Of a stretch of DNA of 60,000 nucleotides, positions 26,231-38,064 are shown piece after piece. A program made the translations under genes and the position numbers. This stretch comes from Membranipora membranacea (lineage: Eukaryota; Bryozoa; Gymnolaemata; Cheilostomatida; Membraniporidae): assembly GCA_914767715.1 (NCBI GenBank), contig OU612073.1, positions 18,416,001 to 18,476,000 of the forward strand, written 5' to 3'. The notes under the pieces are model-generated. The model searched no databases, was not told the DNA's origin, and saw only the letters and a list, made by a program, of their open reading frames with translations. Position 1 is the stretch's first letter. Each line of letters begins with the position of its first letter.

Positions 26231-26244
26231 CCCCCCCCCCCCCC
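26231..26244. repeat. poly(C) tract
   Basis: Fourteen consecutive C. The tract is absent from the equivalent place in copy B. Confidence 0.9.
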
Positions 26245-27035
26245 ACCACAATGATGATAGTGACTGATTATGTCTGCTCAGCTATTTTTATCTATTCTGG
26301 TCAGAACTAGCCTGTCTTGACAATGGCATGTTTTGTCAACACAGGCAAGGTCAGAACAAGTATAGAACAAATATAGCATACTAATATTTCAAACCATGAA
26401 TTCCTCAATTCCTGCCTAGCTCACCATTTGCTAAGATCCGATAATATGGGAATAATACAATCCTGCGTGATACCATACTTACCAAGTTATTTAAATTCAA
26501 AATGGGAGATTTTAATTTACAGCAATACTGCACTGCATCGCGGTACTTCTAGGGCGCGAAGCACCCAAGTTTTCGACCTGGGAGTTTGGGGGTGGTGCGA
26601 GCCCCCAACAGGGTCAACAACAACTGATGACACTTTGAGAGCGTTTCTAGCCACTAGGAAGGGCTAAAACGTATATTTGCCCCCAAAAAAATTCATGTTT
26701 GTGTCATATACATAGATTGTGTTCAGGATTGTTTAACCCCCGAGGTTGGACGAGTATATATGTGCTGACTTGATCTGTGTATCTGTGGATGGTATATGTT
26801 TTACAAGCATGCATAGGAGTATAGATCAGAAAATTGTATGCGAACTCTTAAAAAACTCTTTTTGTCTATTGTAAATATGTATGTGTATGCTTTTTTTGTA
26901 TTGTCTCAAGAAGAGCAATAAAAATGTTGATGTGGGTGCTCTCTAAAAAGATTCTCTAAAAAAGCTCATCTTGAATGCAATGTAAGTAATGTTAGTAAAT
27001 AAGTATTAAATTCTTGAAATATAGACCCTATGGCC

Positions 27036-27556
27036 TATAATAGACAGTTTTCAGAGCTCTTATTTATGCCTCAATTCGGAGTTGTCCTCTCTCCAGTTTG
27101 GTACTTTTAACCCACGCCGCATAGGAAAAACCTGCTGAAAGAGGGTTATATTGAAAACCGCTGATGCTAGGATAAAAATGATTTTTGATTCAGAGTCTGC
27201 ACCATTGAAAACCCTGGGAGACAGGGTTTCCAAATCATTTGAGGCTTGACTGTTGATAAATCTTAATTTTAGTGACGAAACTCATGAAAGATTCTGCCAA
27301 ATTGTCCGCAAAACTGGCAGAAAATGCTATAATTGACTATCCAAATACTAAGATAATTTACCAAACTATGTCTATTTTGAGTTTTCAATGTTGCAGATTC
27401 TGAATCAAAAACAATTTTTATCCTATTATAAGTGGTTTTCAAGATAACCCTCTTTTCAGCACGTTTTTCCTATGCGGCGTGGGTTAAAAGTACCAAACTG
27501 GAGAGAGGACAATTCCAAATTGAGGCCTAAATCAGAGCCCAGAAAACTGTCTATAA
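27036..27556. mobile_element. Palindromic MITE, present only in copy A
   Basis: The arms at about 27036-27190 and 27400-27556 are inverted copies. Shared internal words include ggtacttttaacccacgccgc and its reverse complement. The ends read tataatagacagttttc and gaaaactgtctata. Copy B has an uninterrupted site near 43000 (gaccctataatgaaatagac). The flanks suggest TA insertion. Confidence 0.8.
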
Positions 27557-29139
27557 GATAAACTGGCACATCCAAGGCGCTGAGCAGCAATTATCAGTAG
27601 TTTCATATTTGCCATATTTTTTAGACCATAAGATCGACAGAAATGTAGATTTATAACATACACAAAATATCTTTCTTTCCTGGTACTTCATGAAACATCA
27701 AATGATCTAAAATTCCTCACCCCCTCCCTAATCCCCATAGATATATCTGTGTTAATCCCCCATCATAGGCACAACATAAATGAGTTTTTTCCTTTACTTG
27801 AAGCCTTTATAGGGAATAATTTCCACAATAACGTCGCAATGAGAAATGGGTGAGAAATTTGAAGTTGGTTATTACCAACAGGCAAGCCCTTGTTGTTCAG
27901 AATATTCAATCTCATTCGGTTGCAGGCAACTCTTGCAATGTTACACAGCAACCATCTCAATATTTCTCCTGAACTTAGAGACAGAAAACTGTCGAGAGTG
28001 CGCAACAGCTGACCACTTGTTGAAGCAAAAAGCAGTATTGTTTCATCGGTAACATCAGGATTAAAAATCATAAGTAAAGGGACATATCCTCTGCTGGAGA
28101 GGAGTAGAGTAGTGTAAGATCTTGCTTGGATTAATTAGACAAGAAGGTCTATAAGAAGACAGTGTGTGGGATTCCGGGTTATGGAGTCACCACATTAACT
28201 CTCCGCTACTGAGATCTGTGCTCATGAGCTCGGTATGATGATTCTCACTATGTGACACTGACTTATTTACATAATTGTGATCTCATTTATCTCGGATCAA
28301 ACACTTGAATCAAGAGCATGCCTTTTGAATTCTTATCAAGTTTAACATCAAACACAATTCAACTTAACAATGCATGTCTTATTTCTACAAGTCATACTTT
28401 CTAGTCAATGATGCCATGCATGCTGGATTAGTTGATGGTATAGATAATCCAACCAAATGTTATACTGTGCCATTATTAAATAATAAGGCGAGTTCTATTT
28501 CCCTATAAATATCACTAATGTACAATAAATGAAAATATTATGATAAAAACTGTAAAACTTTCATGTTTAAAAAAACTGCCCTGTCTCCAAATGAAGTTGC
28601 AAACAAAAGGGTGCTGCTTGTCGACCAGAGGGTCGCCAAACAGATCATGCTTTCCATTGGTGAACCATGCTCTTATATAGCATGGTTCCAAACACATTAA
28701 AAAACTGCTGACGTCAATAAGCAAAAAAACAAGATTTAAACACAATTTTCAATTACCGCAAAAAGAGGGTTGATCGGCCGCAAGAGTGGGTTGATCGGCC
28801 ACAAGAATTGGTTGATGTAAGTTAGACATCATGCTAATTCTGAATTGTCTCTGTTGGTGCCACCTTTACTGCATTGTCATGGTTGTCACGGTTCTGGTGT
28901 TAGGGTGGCACTGGTATTAAGAATAGAATTTAGATTTGCATATATTTGCATGTCCCCGATTCGAGGTGATACGCACTGGCTGGTAACTGCGTGTCCTCAA
29001 GTCGAGGTTTGAGTGTACTGATGATGATGCTGGCTCAGATATTGGATGTTCTTATTGTGTCTGATGTTGATATAGAAATTCTCCTGTTTGCTGCTGTAGA
29101 TGCGACAAGTGCAGCACGACACAATCCATGTATATACAT
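27557..29139. other. Copy-A non-coding region with an unshared block
   Basis: 27557-28110 is shared with copy B and non-coding. 28141-29100 has no counterpart in copy B, so it is either an insertion here or a deletion there. A short tandem of (g)ggttgatcggcc(g/a)caag units occurs at 28767-28817. No gene is seen. Confidence 0.5.
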
Positions 29140-29147
29140 CCAAACAC

Positions 29148-29427
29148 TAGTGATGGCAAAGTCCCGGTCCCGGTCTCTAAGACTTGTCCTCACGAGACAC
29201 TGTCTCGTCTTGCCGAGACACACACTCTTGATACATATCGAGACTTATCCATCATAAACACTGTTATTGTAACGGATATTGCCACGGTTCTTGGGATTTT
29301 TTGAGACCACAAAACCTAAAAAGACAAAAAGTGTCAGTTTTCAATTTTATCGGCAGCGATATATGTCCTGATCTCGTCTCAAATTTTGTTGCTGTCTCTG
29401 TCTCGTCCTAACGATTTGCCATCACTA
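29148..29427. mobile_element. hAT-type MITE, present only in copy A
   Basis: The 13-bp terminal inverted repeats tagtgatggcaaa and tttgccatcacta bound 280 bp. The flanking 8-mers ccaaacac (29140-29147) and ctaaacac (29428-29435) match at 7 of 8 positions, the 8-bp target duplication expected of hAT elements. Copy B has one unbroken 8-mer (ctatacac) at the matching place near 43890. Confidence 0.85.
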
Positions 29428-29435
29428 CTAAACAC

Positions 29436-31814
29436 TGGGATTAAATGCATTGCAACTACTTGAATGGTGAGGGAGAATAAATTGATACTCAATCTGATCC
29501 CAGCACTGTCATAAATGTTCATATTATAAATTGGAACAACGATAATAAGACCTCACCTAAATTTATGACCATCTACCCCAAGAAAAACTTCCAAATGGAG
29601 AGCAACCGACCATATGAAAAGGGTGGTTGGGTGTTTGGGTGGTATACTTAAGGTATAAACTTAGAAAACTGATTCTGTGCCAGTGTCACTATCTCGGTGT
29701 CGTCGCACCCCTCATACTCCAAGCTCTCAATGTGAAAAGCAGAGCAAATGTCTACTACTTGAGCAACTCACTCATCTGTTATATTATTATATCACAGTCA
29801 CAGCTCAGTCTAGTCCACCCTGTAGGATTACAGTCTCACATGACCGTCATCCGGGATATCTTCGCCATCACCATCGTCTATAAGAGGGCCCAGCCATTCG
29901 CCAAATCGTAGCGATCCATTTATACTTGGGCTCCCTTCTTTTGTCAATCAACATCATCCTAGACTCGCCTGATTTGTGATCAATATTTTTTCTTCCTTTG
30001 ATGTAGGTCTTCATTATTTCTGAAATCTCAGTACCAGAAATGTTGTTCAGTGATAACTGATAAGGTGCAGATGTCTACACATTTTAAGATACAGGCTGAG
30101 CTAAAAATACTGATGGAAGCGCCTGCATTTGTAACCTGCCAAATGATCAGGCACTTCACCACAATTGAGGTATTGTCGCTTTATTACATCTGTTTGCAAA
30201 CAAGTACCGACTCTGATGGTAAACCTTGATTCATAATTCCATACTTTGTTTTGTTTTTACTGGGTTTGTTGTTTTCAGCATGTTACACTTACACTGAACT
30301 CCAAATGCACGAAAATCGCACAAAATTACTATCCCGAAAAATAATTATTTTTTTTAATTCATCAATCAATCCTGTTTGTGAAGTTTATAATGAAGACTAT
30401 GTTTATTGGTTCAAGTATCACCAAAGCACACCAATGACTCATAGTATAAGTACAAGGTATAAATAAACATTCGCAAGAATATACCACAGTCTCAAGGCTA
30501 GCAACCAAAGGATTGATGAGTTTAAGTCTCCCACAATTCAATACAAAGTGATCACATGACTTCCTTGTTGTCAGATCAGTACTTTATAAAACACGTTTGA
30601 GTTGTCGGGGCTTGTTGGGAGGGCCAGACGACTCTAACTATTGGAGCTGCGCTGAGATACTTGAGCATTTGTTTTGGATTAATTTCAGTCTAAAAAACAA
30701 CCTTAGGAAAGTTTGATTTTAGTAATAAATAATGCGGCCATGATGCAATGTGAAGTACACATAGATATAGGTGTGATTCCAAAATTAAGGTTCTTGTGAT
30801 GTGGTAGAATTAAAATGTCATGAACTTTTCAAGTAAAAAAACAAATAATCTAATAAGAACAAGTGTAGGCCAAACACAGTTCTACAAGTGACAGCTGAAA
30901 AGCGGTAGCCGGCTGTATCAGTGTTAATAAAAAATATGAGATGAAGATATTGATCTTGTTTATGTACAACAAAACACAGGTTAAAGAGATTGGTTTTATA
31001 TATATGTATAGCAACAAAATAGAAATTGGTTTGTTTTTGTCACACTGTAAATCCCCATCCGAGTCACGTTTATGTGACCCACTTTCTCAAAAGATGGATA
31101 TATAACAATACAAAAGACAGCTTCTGGTCACAATTTTGGAAAAAATCATGGTTCAAGGTCGAAAAAATCATGTAGGTTGTATTGAAGTATCTTACAAATC
31201 ATTGACAAGACTAGAATCCCTTTTTTGAGCATGTTTTGAGTAATTGTTCCTTTGATATCAATAAAAAATGTGTCATGTACCAGCCATATGCTAAGGGATA
31301 TAGGAGGGTTCTCGTTATGCAACAGATATACAATGAATATTAATGATAGCGAGATGATAATTATATTAAGATTTTTTACTGATCTTAGCTTCAGGTGTTG
31401 CTGTATAATAAAGTGACCTGCGGCGCCTAGACTATCTCTATATTGTATTGAGGACATACATCCAGTGATCGTAGTATGAACTCTACATTGAAGCATTGCT
31501 TGAATGTCATTATTCTCAGCTAGCGTCTCATCCTTGTTTGTATAAGTTGAGGAGCTCTGGGCTTAATTGATGGTACTGCTCTATGCCGTATATGCCTGTG
31601 AGCTGTATTTGCTGTATTGCTGTAGATTTAGCCTGCGATGACAAGCGTCACTCCTCTACAAGCTTTGCCGTTCTAATGAGTATCGTCTCATCCTGTGAAA
31701 CCATTTTCAGCCTTGAGAGGTTGGAGCCAGCTCCATCCATTGCTGCGGGTTCTTCCTGTGCTTTCCACCCCGCCAACATTGTGGAGAACCGTCTGATAGA
31801 AAGAGACGCACCGT
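29436..31814. other. Copy-A sequence 3' of IAP gene 1
   Basis: Mostly non-coding and shared with copy B. About 31560-31814 is the conserved 3' flank, presumably the 3' UTR, of the IAP gene. A short minus-strand frame at 29908-29850 (LGPLIDDGDGEDIPDDGHVR) is kept in copy B with one change, but no gene could be built around it. Confidence 0.4.
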
Positions 31815-34800
31815 TTAGGAGAGGAATGTGCGACAAGCCCCCTTCACGGGGTTCTTACAAACTGGACAGTTGGTAGGTAGATTCTTTCTGCTGCAATCCT
31901 GACAGAGACAGAAGCACCCACACGGCAGCAGCACAGCTCCGGCCATGTTCTTCTTACACTTGCGGCAGCGAACAGCTTTTATCAAATCCTTACCCTCTTG
32001 TTCTGTAGGCTCAGCAGGATTCGATATTAACAGAGCAACATCAACTTTCCTAAGGAAAAACAAAAAAAAACTAGACATGAATTTCAAGCGCAAAGCTCCT
32101 CATTGACCATTTGAATAGATTTTCTTTTCTATTATGAATGTGGTTAATGTATCTGAAAGAGCATGCAACATATTCAGGTCACTAAAACAAAGATAAATAT
32201 CAATTTCATAATCAATATGTATTTCATCATTCCAAAATCTATTTATTGTTGATCTTTTTAATTAAAGTAAAGAACTCAGGATGAAAAGATCGTACCAAGC
32301 ATGCAAATTAATTATATATATATATATTATGTATACACAGATTCATACAAACATATAATACATACTTTGTTGGTACTGTCGTTTTTCTATCAGGGGTGAT
32401 ATCCATTGAATTGTCATACTCATTTTGCTCCATTCTCTCCCTCTCAGCAATGAACTGATTGAGAAATGAATCATCCTCTTCAGTCAAACCTTGAATTATT
32501 TCCATAAACTGGCCCTGATCAGCAAATTCTTGGCCTAAAATGACGAAATTGTGAAATAAAATTAGGAATTGTCTTGCCTCTTTTCAAGAGGGCACAACTA
32601 TTATATGCAAAAAATAAAACAATATAGAAACATGGCAAGCCTAAATTGCACATCACTGACAGAGCATTATGCACGTATTATCAATTATGCATGTTGACAC
32701 GTATCTAGAATCTGATAATCAGTATTCAAAACAAAAGCATCCTGTCAGCAGTTCTCTAAATATAGCACCGAATACTATTATGAGATTATGAGGTGATTCA
32801 TGATTACATCATCAATTGATCAGCAATATTGAGTTGCCCATACCACACCCTTTGACCTCACACCATATCTGACACAGATAATAATACTTAGTAGGGATAA
32901 TAAATACCTGAATTAGCCAGATATGCCTTCTTCACTATTTCAGGTTTGTACTCTAAAGAAACAGCGAATATAAAGCCGCCCAATTCCTCAATTATCACTG
33001 ATGGCTCCTCGATCGGTGGTGGATTGTCTGAAAAAGAACATTGAAGAACGTAATGGGTTGATTTCATATGATTTGTAACTTGAAAATAATCAGTAACTCG
33101 TTTGCTGGGCAACAATGAGTTTGAATCAAAACTTGTTTGCAGCCAAACACTGTGACTTGGCAATCTGACAAATGCCAATAGTGAATTAGGGTTCTGTATA
33201 TGAGAACTGTGGAATACAACTCAAAACTGGCTGTGGGTCCACAATTGATAAAAGCCGTTAGCCCATTGGGGAAAATTGATGGCAGTAATGGGATCGCCTT
33301 TGATGATGAGATGAAACTGAGCCAGTAGTTTTACTTCTTCATTTTATCTTTCATCTTAATAGTGAGTTGTTATTATATGATGCAGAAAACTGGAAATTCC
33401 AAAATTTACCTGCTTGTCATAATGACTGGAAACTTCCATCTATTGATTACTTTATGATAATAAGTGCTTGTTTAATCAACTGTGAATAGCTTTATCAATG
33501 CAATGCGGCTTGAAACCTGATAACCTTCAAGGCTTTTATGGTATTAGTTTTCAGATAATCAATGCAGCGGAATAGGTCATACACAAGAGAGAAGTATACA
33601 TTTTGATCATTAGGAAAATATTTGTTCTATTCAAACTCAGATCTTTTGTGAGACTTGAGTCTGCAGCGCCAATTTCTATCCCACAAATGACTAAACAATG
33701 GCGTCGGAGTTCAATGAGCACTCACCAAGGAATGACAGATCGCCACGATTATAGCTGTGTTCATCGGCTGTCTTAACATTATCCTCTGACATCTGAGCTC
33801 GGGCTCGCAGTATAAACTCTACTCCCTTAGTCTGCTGGACAAAGGTGCATCCTGCGTACCATCTGTTCAAAATCAAAAAATAACATTCAAACCATTGTAA
33901 AGGTATATAGGGTGGCGATCACGTATCTAACTTTGGAATGTTGTACTAGATCTATGCTTCTAGGATAAATGGAATTACTGACATTATCCAAGTTCCTAAT
34001 CTAAACTTGATGTCAAATCGCTATCAGAGAAGAGTAACATCCTATTCCACACTTGGTAAGGTGTCAAACAAAACATGTTACTTATATACCCTTTATAGAA
34101 CATAAAATTGCATAAGGATAATATTTTGGCTATAATCCAATCTCAACCAATCCATGTCAAACAAAAAACAACCTAACTCACTTAGCATGTTCCACCCATG
34201 GTTCGTCTCCTTCAGACCACATTTCCAAAGCTCCATCACACCAGAAACATTTCACCTTGTCGCCATCGCCCTCATAGAAGAATCCAGCCTCACACATATC
34301 CTTACCGGGTACCGGACTACTGTGGGGATATGTGGTATATGTCTCTAACCTCTTGCCATATACACTGTGTTTTGGTGTCTTTGGCTTGTTAGTGTTGATG
34401 TTCAACTCACCAAGTGTGGCTTGCTCTATAGTACAAGAAAAGGAAAAGTTAATTTACACTGTATTTTGCTGCCAGATTGCCAACTGTTGGGAGACACACT
34501 TTTTTTCTTGTTTCCTCAACAAACTCATTTTGTGGACAAGGAAAACTTTGCGGTTGAGTAGGGAACAGGATACATGTGGAGGCTTGTCATGATCAAGGAA
34601 GCAATAAAGCTTTCTTTTCAAGTAAAGACGAACACTTAGTACATGTATTTTGCAATTTCTGTTGGCGTGACACTTTGATTTTCAACAACAGTATCTCTAT
34701 CTAATGTCATACTTACTTGCGTCTTTTTTCAGTGATGAGCTTAGCTGTTTTGTCATAAGTTCCTGGGGAAGACCACATGCAGCCATCGGGATGTTGTGAC

Positions 34801-35931
34801 AGGGCTTCGCTATAAGGGTCATAAATAAAATGAGGATTCATGGCTAAAATATCAAGTCAGTGATGCTCTACATATTACTAACATACCTGAACCACATTAA
34901 ATATACTGAAGATTATACCGATTTAAGCAATGCAAATGGTTCAATGGCTACATATTTATCAAGGAAAAATGCTTCATTCTATAAGTTGTGCAGCACTATA
35001 CAGACGACCTTTGACCTTGAAGCTTTAAGCAATCTATATGTGATGAGCAGAAACTAACCTTGAACAAACTTGCAGTAGTTGAAAAAGTTCTTATGTTGAA
35101 TCCTTGGGATATCCCCACGAGACCAATTCCTGACGATTCCACCACAAAAAGCACATTGAACCCTGTCCGAGGTACCTAAAAAAAGTATTAACAATATAAA
35201 GCAACGAAGAGCTTGCATCAAGTTCATGAAAATAATTGATCTGCGCTCAATATAGAATACAATACATCCTAATAGTAATGTTCAAAAAAATCAGGATCGC
35301 TTAAAAAAAATAGTAAGGTGAAGTAATCCTTTCAGTATTGAAGAACTGCTCATGCCTCCTTACCAGTGTAGTAAAATCCTTCCTTTGCACAGTCCTCTCC
35401 TTTGACGATGGACTCAACAGGCCAATGTGATTTGAAGGTCCTCCTTCTTTCGGCTTCAGAAACCATCAGAGATTCTTTCTCTTCTTGAGACATTTGCAGA
35501 AACGCATAAAGGTATTCTCTGTCATTCATTTTGTCTACAAGAAAATTGGTCGACACATTAAACAATTCCTCACTATTATAGTCATGAATTGATCTGCTGA
35601 CTATAATGGGTGGCACGAACGATCTTCCAGCTCTGTCGTAGTTTTCATAAGGATTTCTAAGGTTTATAAATTGCAACAAACCATTACGATAAATGAATAT
35701 TCTATATACAACCAAATCAAGTAGTAATTCAGGCAAAAATACCTGACTGGGAGCATAGAGAGTACACAGTTGAGTTATATATAACAATTACTCACCAAGC
35801 TGTTCTTTCCTGGATTTGAGTATTCCTGGTGGTGGTCCAAACTTTCCTGGTACCCAATCATACCCTGGTACATAGTTGGCAATAAATTGCCTCTCCTCTC
35901 CATCAAAACTCTCAATATTTATCTCTGGCAT
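31815..35931 (-). CDS. BIRC2/3-like: Inhibitor of apoptosis protein (BIR-BIR-UBA-RING), copy A
   Basis: IAPs bind caspases or signalling adaptors through BIR domains and ubiquitinate targets through a C-terminal RING. Nine exons join in phase to 473 aa: 35931-35796, 35534-35364, 35175-35059, 34809-34717, 34425-34182, 33862-33726, 33027-32908, 32534-32366, 32049-31815. BIR1 (about 74-140) has Zn ligands C110, C113, H130, C137, and BIR2 (about 198-262) has C232, C235, H252, C259; both are C-x2-C-x16-H-x6-C. A UBA-like segment spans about 318-358 (FAVSLEYKPEIVKKAYL). The RING (424-460) reads CRKCKKNMAGAVLLPCGCF and then CLCQDC...CPVC. The usual His ligand in PCGH is Cys441. There is no CARD. All donors and acceptors are consensus, and the start is the first ATG of a short acidic leader MPEINIESFDGEERQF. 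The 3' flank is conserved with copy B. Confidence 0.93.
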
Positions 35932-36195
35932 GATTATCTGAGTGGGATGTCTTAGTAACTTAGTTCAGTTTAGTTAGTAGTAAGTTAAGTAATAGTACAG
36001 GTCAGGTAAAGAGTGTGTGTGTAGTCAGCAGATATTAGGTCTGCCACAACCTGAGCAGTCCTTTACCTTATGTCTGCTTGAGGAGCAAACTTTGTAATGA
36101 GTAGTGTGCTAGGTGAATTCTGTATTAAATACCAACACAAGTTTGACTAATCCGATATATATTGTGAAGTCCAGAAAAATACAGAAATCTTATTT

Positions 36196-36310
36196 CTTAT
36201 TGAAAATCGTTAGATGCAGCGTATATAACCTCCGCAATCTGAACATATGATTGGTTTGTTGTGAAGCGTTTTGATTGGCCAACATAATTACTGAAGAATG
36301 TGGATTTCCC
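36196..36310 (-). promoter_or_regulatory. Putative promoter region of IAP copy A
   Basis: On the minus strand this region carries two CCAAT boxes (ATTGG on the plus strand near 36250 and 36275) and a ttatata box near 36223, some 290 bp before the ATG. Its sequence is unrelated to the same position in copy B, although the genes match up to 36195. The 36198-36235 part recurs inverted at 41445-41482. Confidence 0.45.
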
Positions 36311-36394
36311 TTTGTTAGTCAGGGGATCCCTATACTTCAATTTAGGGGAAATCCCATCTGTTGATTATTCTTCTCTGAGACTTAGTTCTAGATG

Positions 36395-36940
36395 AAGTAG
36401 GAAAAAAGTGTGTACCCAGTTGAAGAGGTCAGCCGCAGCACTACTGCATATCCCAAATATTCACACTATCGATATGTGATTAGTGGGAAGTCAAGAGTTT
36501 GATGCAGTTGGCTGGCACAAGTCAAGACTATAGTACTGGGTTCTACATTGTATATGTTTTATCATTGCATGAGATGGTTGATGAGAGACAGCGCTACCGC
36601 ATATCCCCATATCATGTCATTAGCATATTAGGAAAGTATACGAAGCTGGCATATCTAAGTTTTTCAGACTCTGACAGTTTGGTTTCTTTCTGAAAAGTGA
36701 GGCACTCATTGAACTCTTTGCTCATGTGTTATGCAAAAGATATCCAGCCAAAAAATGATATAAGAGGCAATTGAAACGTCAAAAATGTTGTTTGCAATTG
36801 CCCCAAGACCACTACAACTGGGTACACCCGGTGAATTTTACAGAACATACACCAATGAAGTATAAAACGTGATCAGTATCCTGCCATCAAATATTGTCCG
36901 TGCCATAACAACTTATGCTATAGCTGCTTCTGGCCTATTT
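36395..36940 (+). mobile_element. Deleted copy of the E1 long-inverted-repeat element
   Basis: 36395-36640 matches E1 5550-5770 (internal part). 36809-36940 matches the E1 right arm, ending at the same outer motif gctgcttctggcctat. The left half is missing. Confidence 0.75.
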
Positions 36941-37335
36941 GGTGATAATCTCATTCAATTCCATAATGCATATTATGCCACAATAAATGATGGGAGACGC
37001 AGTCTTAGAATTATTTTATTCAAGCGGAGACATACTTAAATCTTAAACAATGCAAGTGAATGTCACCTATCTGGTATTTTGCATTTATGAGTGAAAATAT
37101 GGATGATTGCCGCTGACAGCTGGTGTTTTTCTAACTCTTCAAATGTCAAAGAATTATTTTCCATGAGCAAGTGAAATAAATCACAGTCAAGCAGTAGATT
37201 ATCTCAAGGAAGATGCACAAAATTATGATAAAGGCTAAAGACCTGAGACCTATAGCCATATAACTCTAAGAGCGCCCTGAAAACAACTTTTATAATTTTC
37301 AAAAAAGTTAAGTTATACTTATTGAGAATGCCAAC

Positions 37336-37971
37336 CTGTTTTTGCACTGCTGCCTTTTTCTTGGTCATCTGATGATAGTTCCTGCCATGATGGCATTTTA
37401 GATAGGCTTTACCAAACACTGGTCGGCATGGCACTCCGTCAATAATGGTGAATAGCCTTCTTTTCTTTTTTTCTTCTTCTCCCCATTTGAGAAAGTCCAA
37501 TGGATCTACAATAAAAAAATGGTGATTAGAGCGAGTGGAGTGTGAATCTAACAAACTCGCTCACAAATCATTAATGATACCTTTGTGTAGCTGAAACATT
37601 TCATTTAGAAAGTGCAAAAAAATTAACCATGTCACCATACATATAGCAATCTCAAGCTTGTCGTTGAAAAACAAATGCTTCAGTTTTTATGAAGAACAAG
37701 AGAACATTTTATTGTCAGTGCTTAAACCCAAGATAGCTCTTGCTTGACATCAGAACCCCAGCACCCGTACAGTGATAATTAACAATACATGAACATTGGA
37801 AAAAATGAAATACCCATTTTTCTTACCAAAGTTTAGCACCTGTAGCGTCTTTGTGTAGTCCTGGAAGGATCTGATGCGAACAAACTTAGTGCATTGCTCC
37901 ACCTCATGCTCTGACAAAAATGAAAGCAAATCATGGATATTATCAAAACTTTTTTTCACTGCTGGTTGAAC
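37336..37971 (-). pseudogene. Truncated gene with CaRF/ALS2CR8-like N-terminal module
   Basis: Two exons: 37971-37827 (acceptor gattag, donor gtaaga, phase 1) and 37505-37336 (acceptor tgtag, donor-like gttggc). The product includes SFDNIHDLLSFLSEHEVEQC and KFVRIRS, then LFTIIDGVPCRPVFGKAYLK and CHHGRNYH. Exon order, intron phase and spacing match the first two exons of the gene at 51454-54850 (ETFEKCLKLLETHEV..KYVR, then VVCIDGTLAGVRLG..CQHGHDHH). No downstream exons (the C-x-A segment, Ulp1, PHD) are found before 36.3 kb, so the copy is truncated. No initiating ATG is seen. Confidence 0.55.
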
Positions 37972-38064
37972 CTAATCGGTCATTTTCACAAAGAAGAACC
38001 AGTGTGAGCAAGGATTTCAAGAAATCCTTGGTGTGAGGTGACTTATTGAGTCAATACCATAAAC

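Larger units (their letters stand above)
26073..36195. repeat. Segmental duplication, copy A
   Basis: Blocks align in order and orientation with 42190-50470: 26073-27036 with 42190-43000, 27557-28110 with 43010-43526, 29436-30150 with 43905-44600, and 31120-36195 with 45320-50470. Copy A has extra DNA at 27036-27556, 28141-29139 and 29148-29427. The identity stops sharply after the shared cagaaatctta motif upstream of the IAP genes. Confidence 0.9.

Noticed and set aside
31583-31876. Plus-strand frame conserved in both copies (again at 45748)
   Set aside because: It overlaps the IAP last exon and 3' flank on the other strand. Conservation is explained by the recent duplication.
34154-34592. 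Several plus-strand frames duplicated at 48.5-48.9 kb
   Set aside because: They are antisense to BIR2 and its intron. Near-identity of the whole segment accounts for their survival.
34717-34809. Alternative frame of IAP exon 4 (ALSQHPDGCMWSS...) using a later acceptor
   Set aside because: It enters in phase but leaves in phase 2, which does not fit exon 5. The chosen frame gives NIPMAACG, an IAP-like inter-BIR stretch, and keeps phase on both sides.
34860-35057. 65-aa plus-strand frame identical in both copies
   Set aside because: It lies in IAP intron 3. Identity follows from conversion or recent duplication, and there is no motif or splice context.
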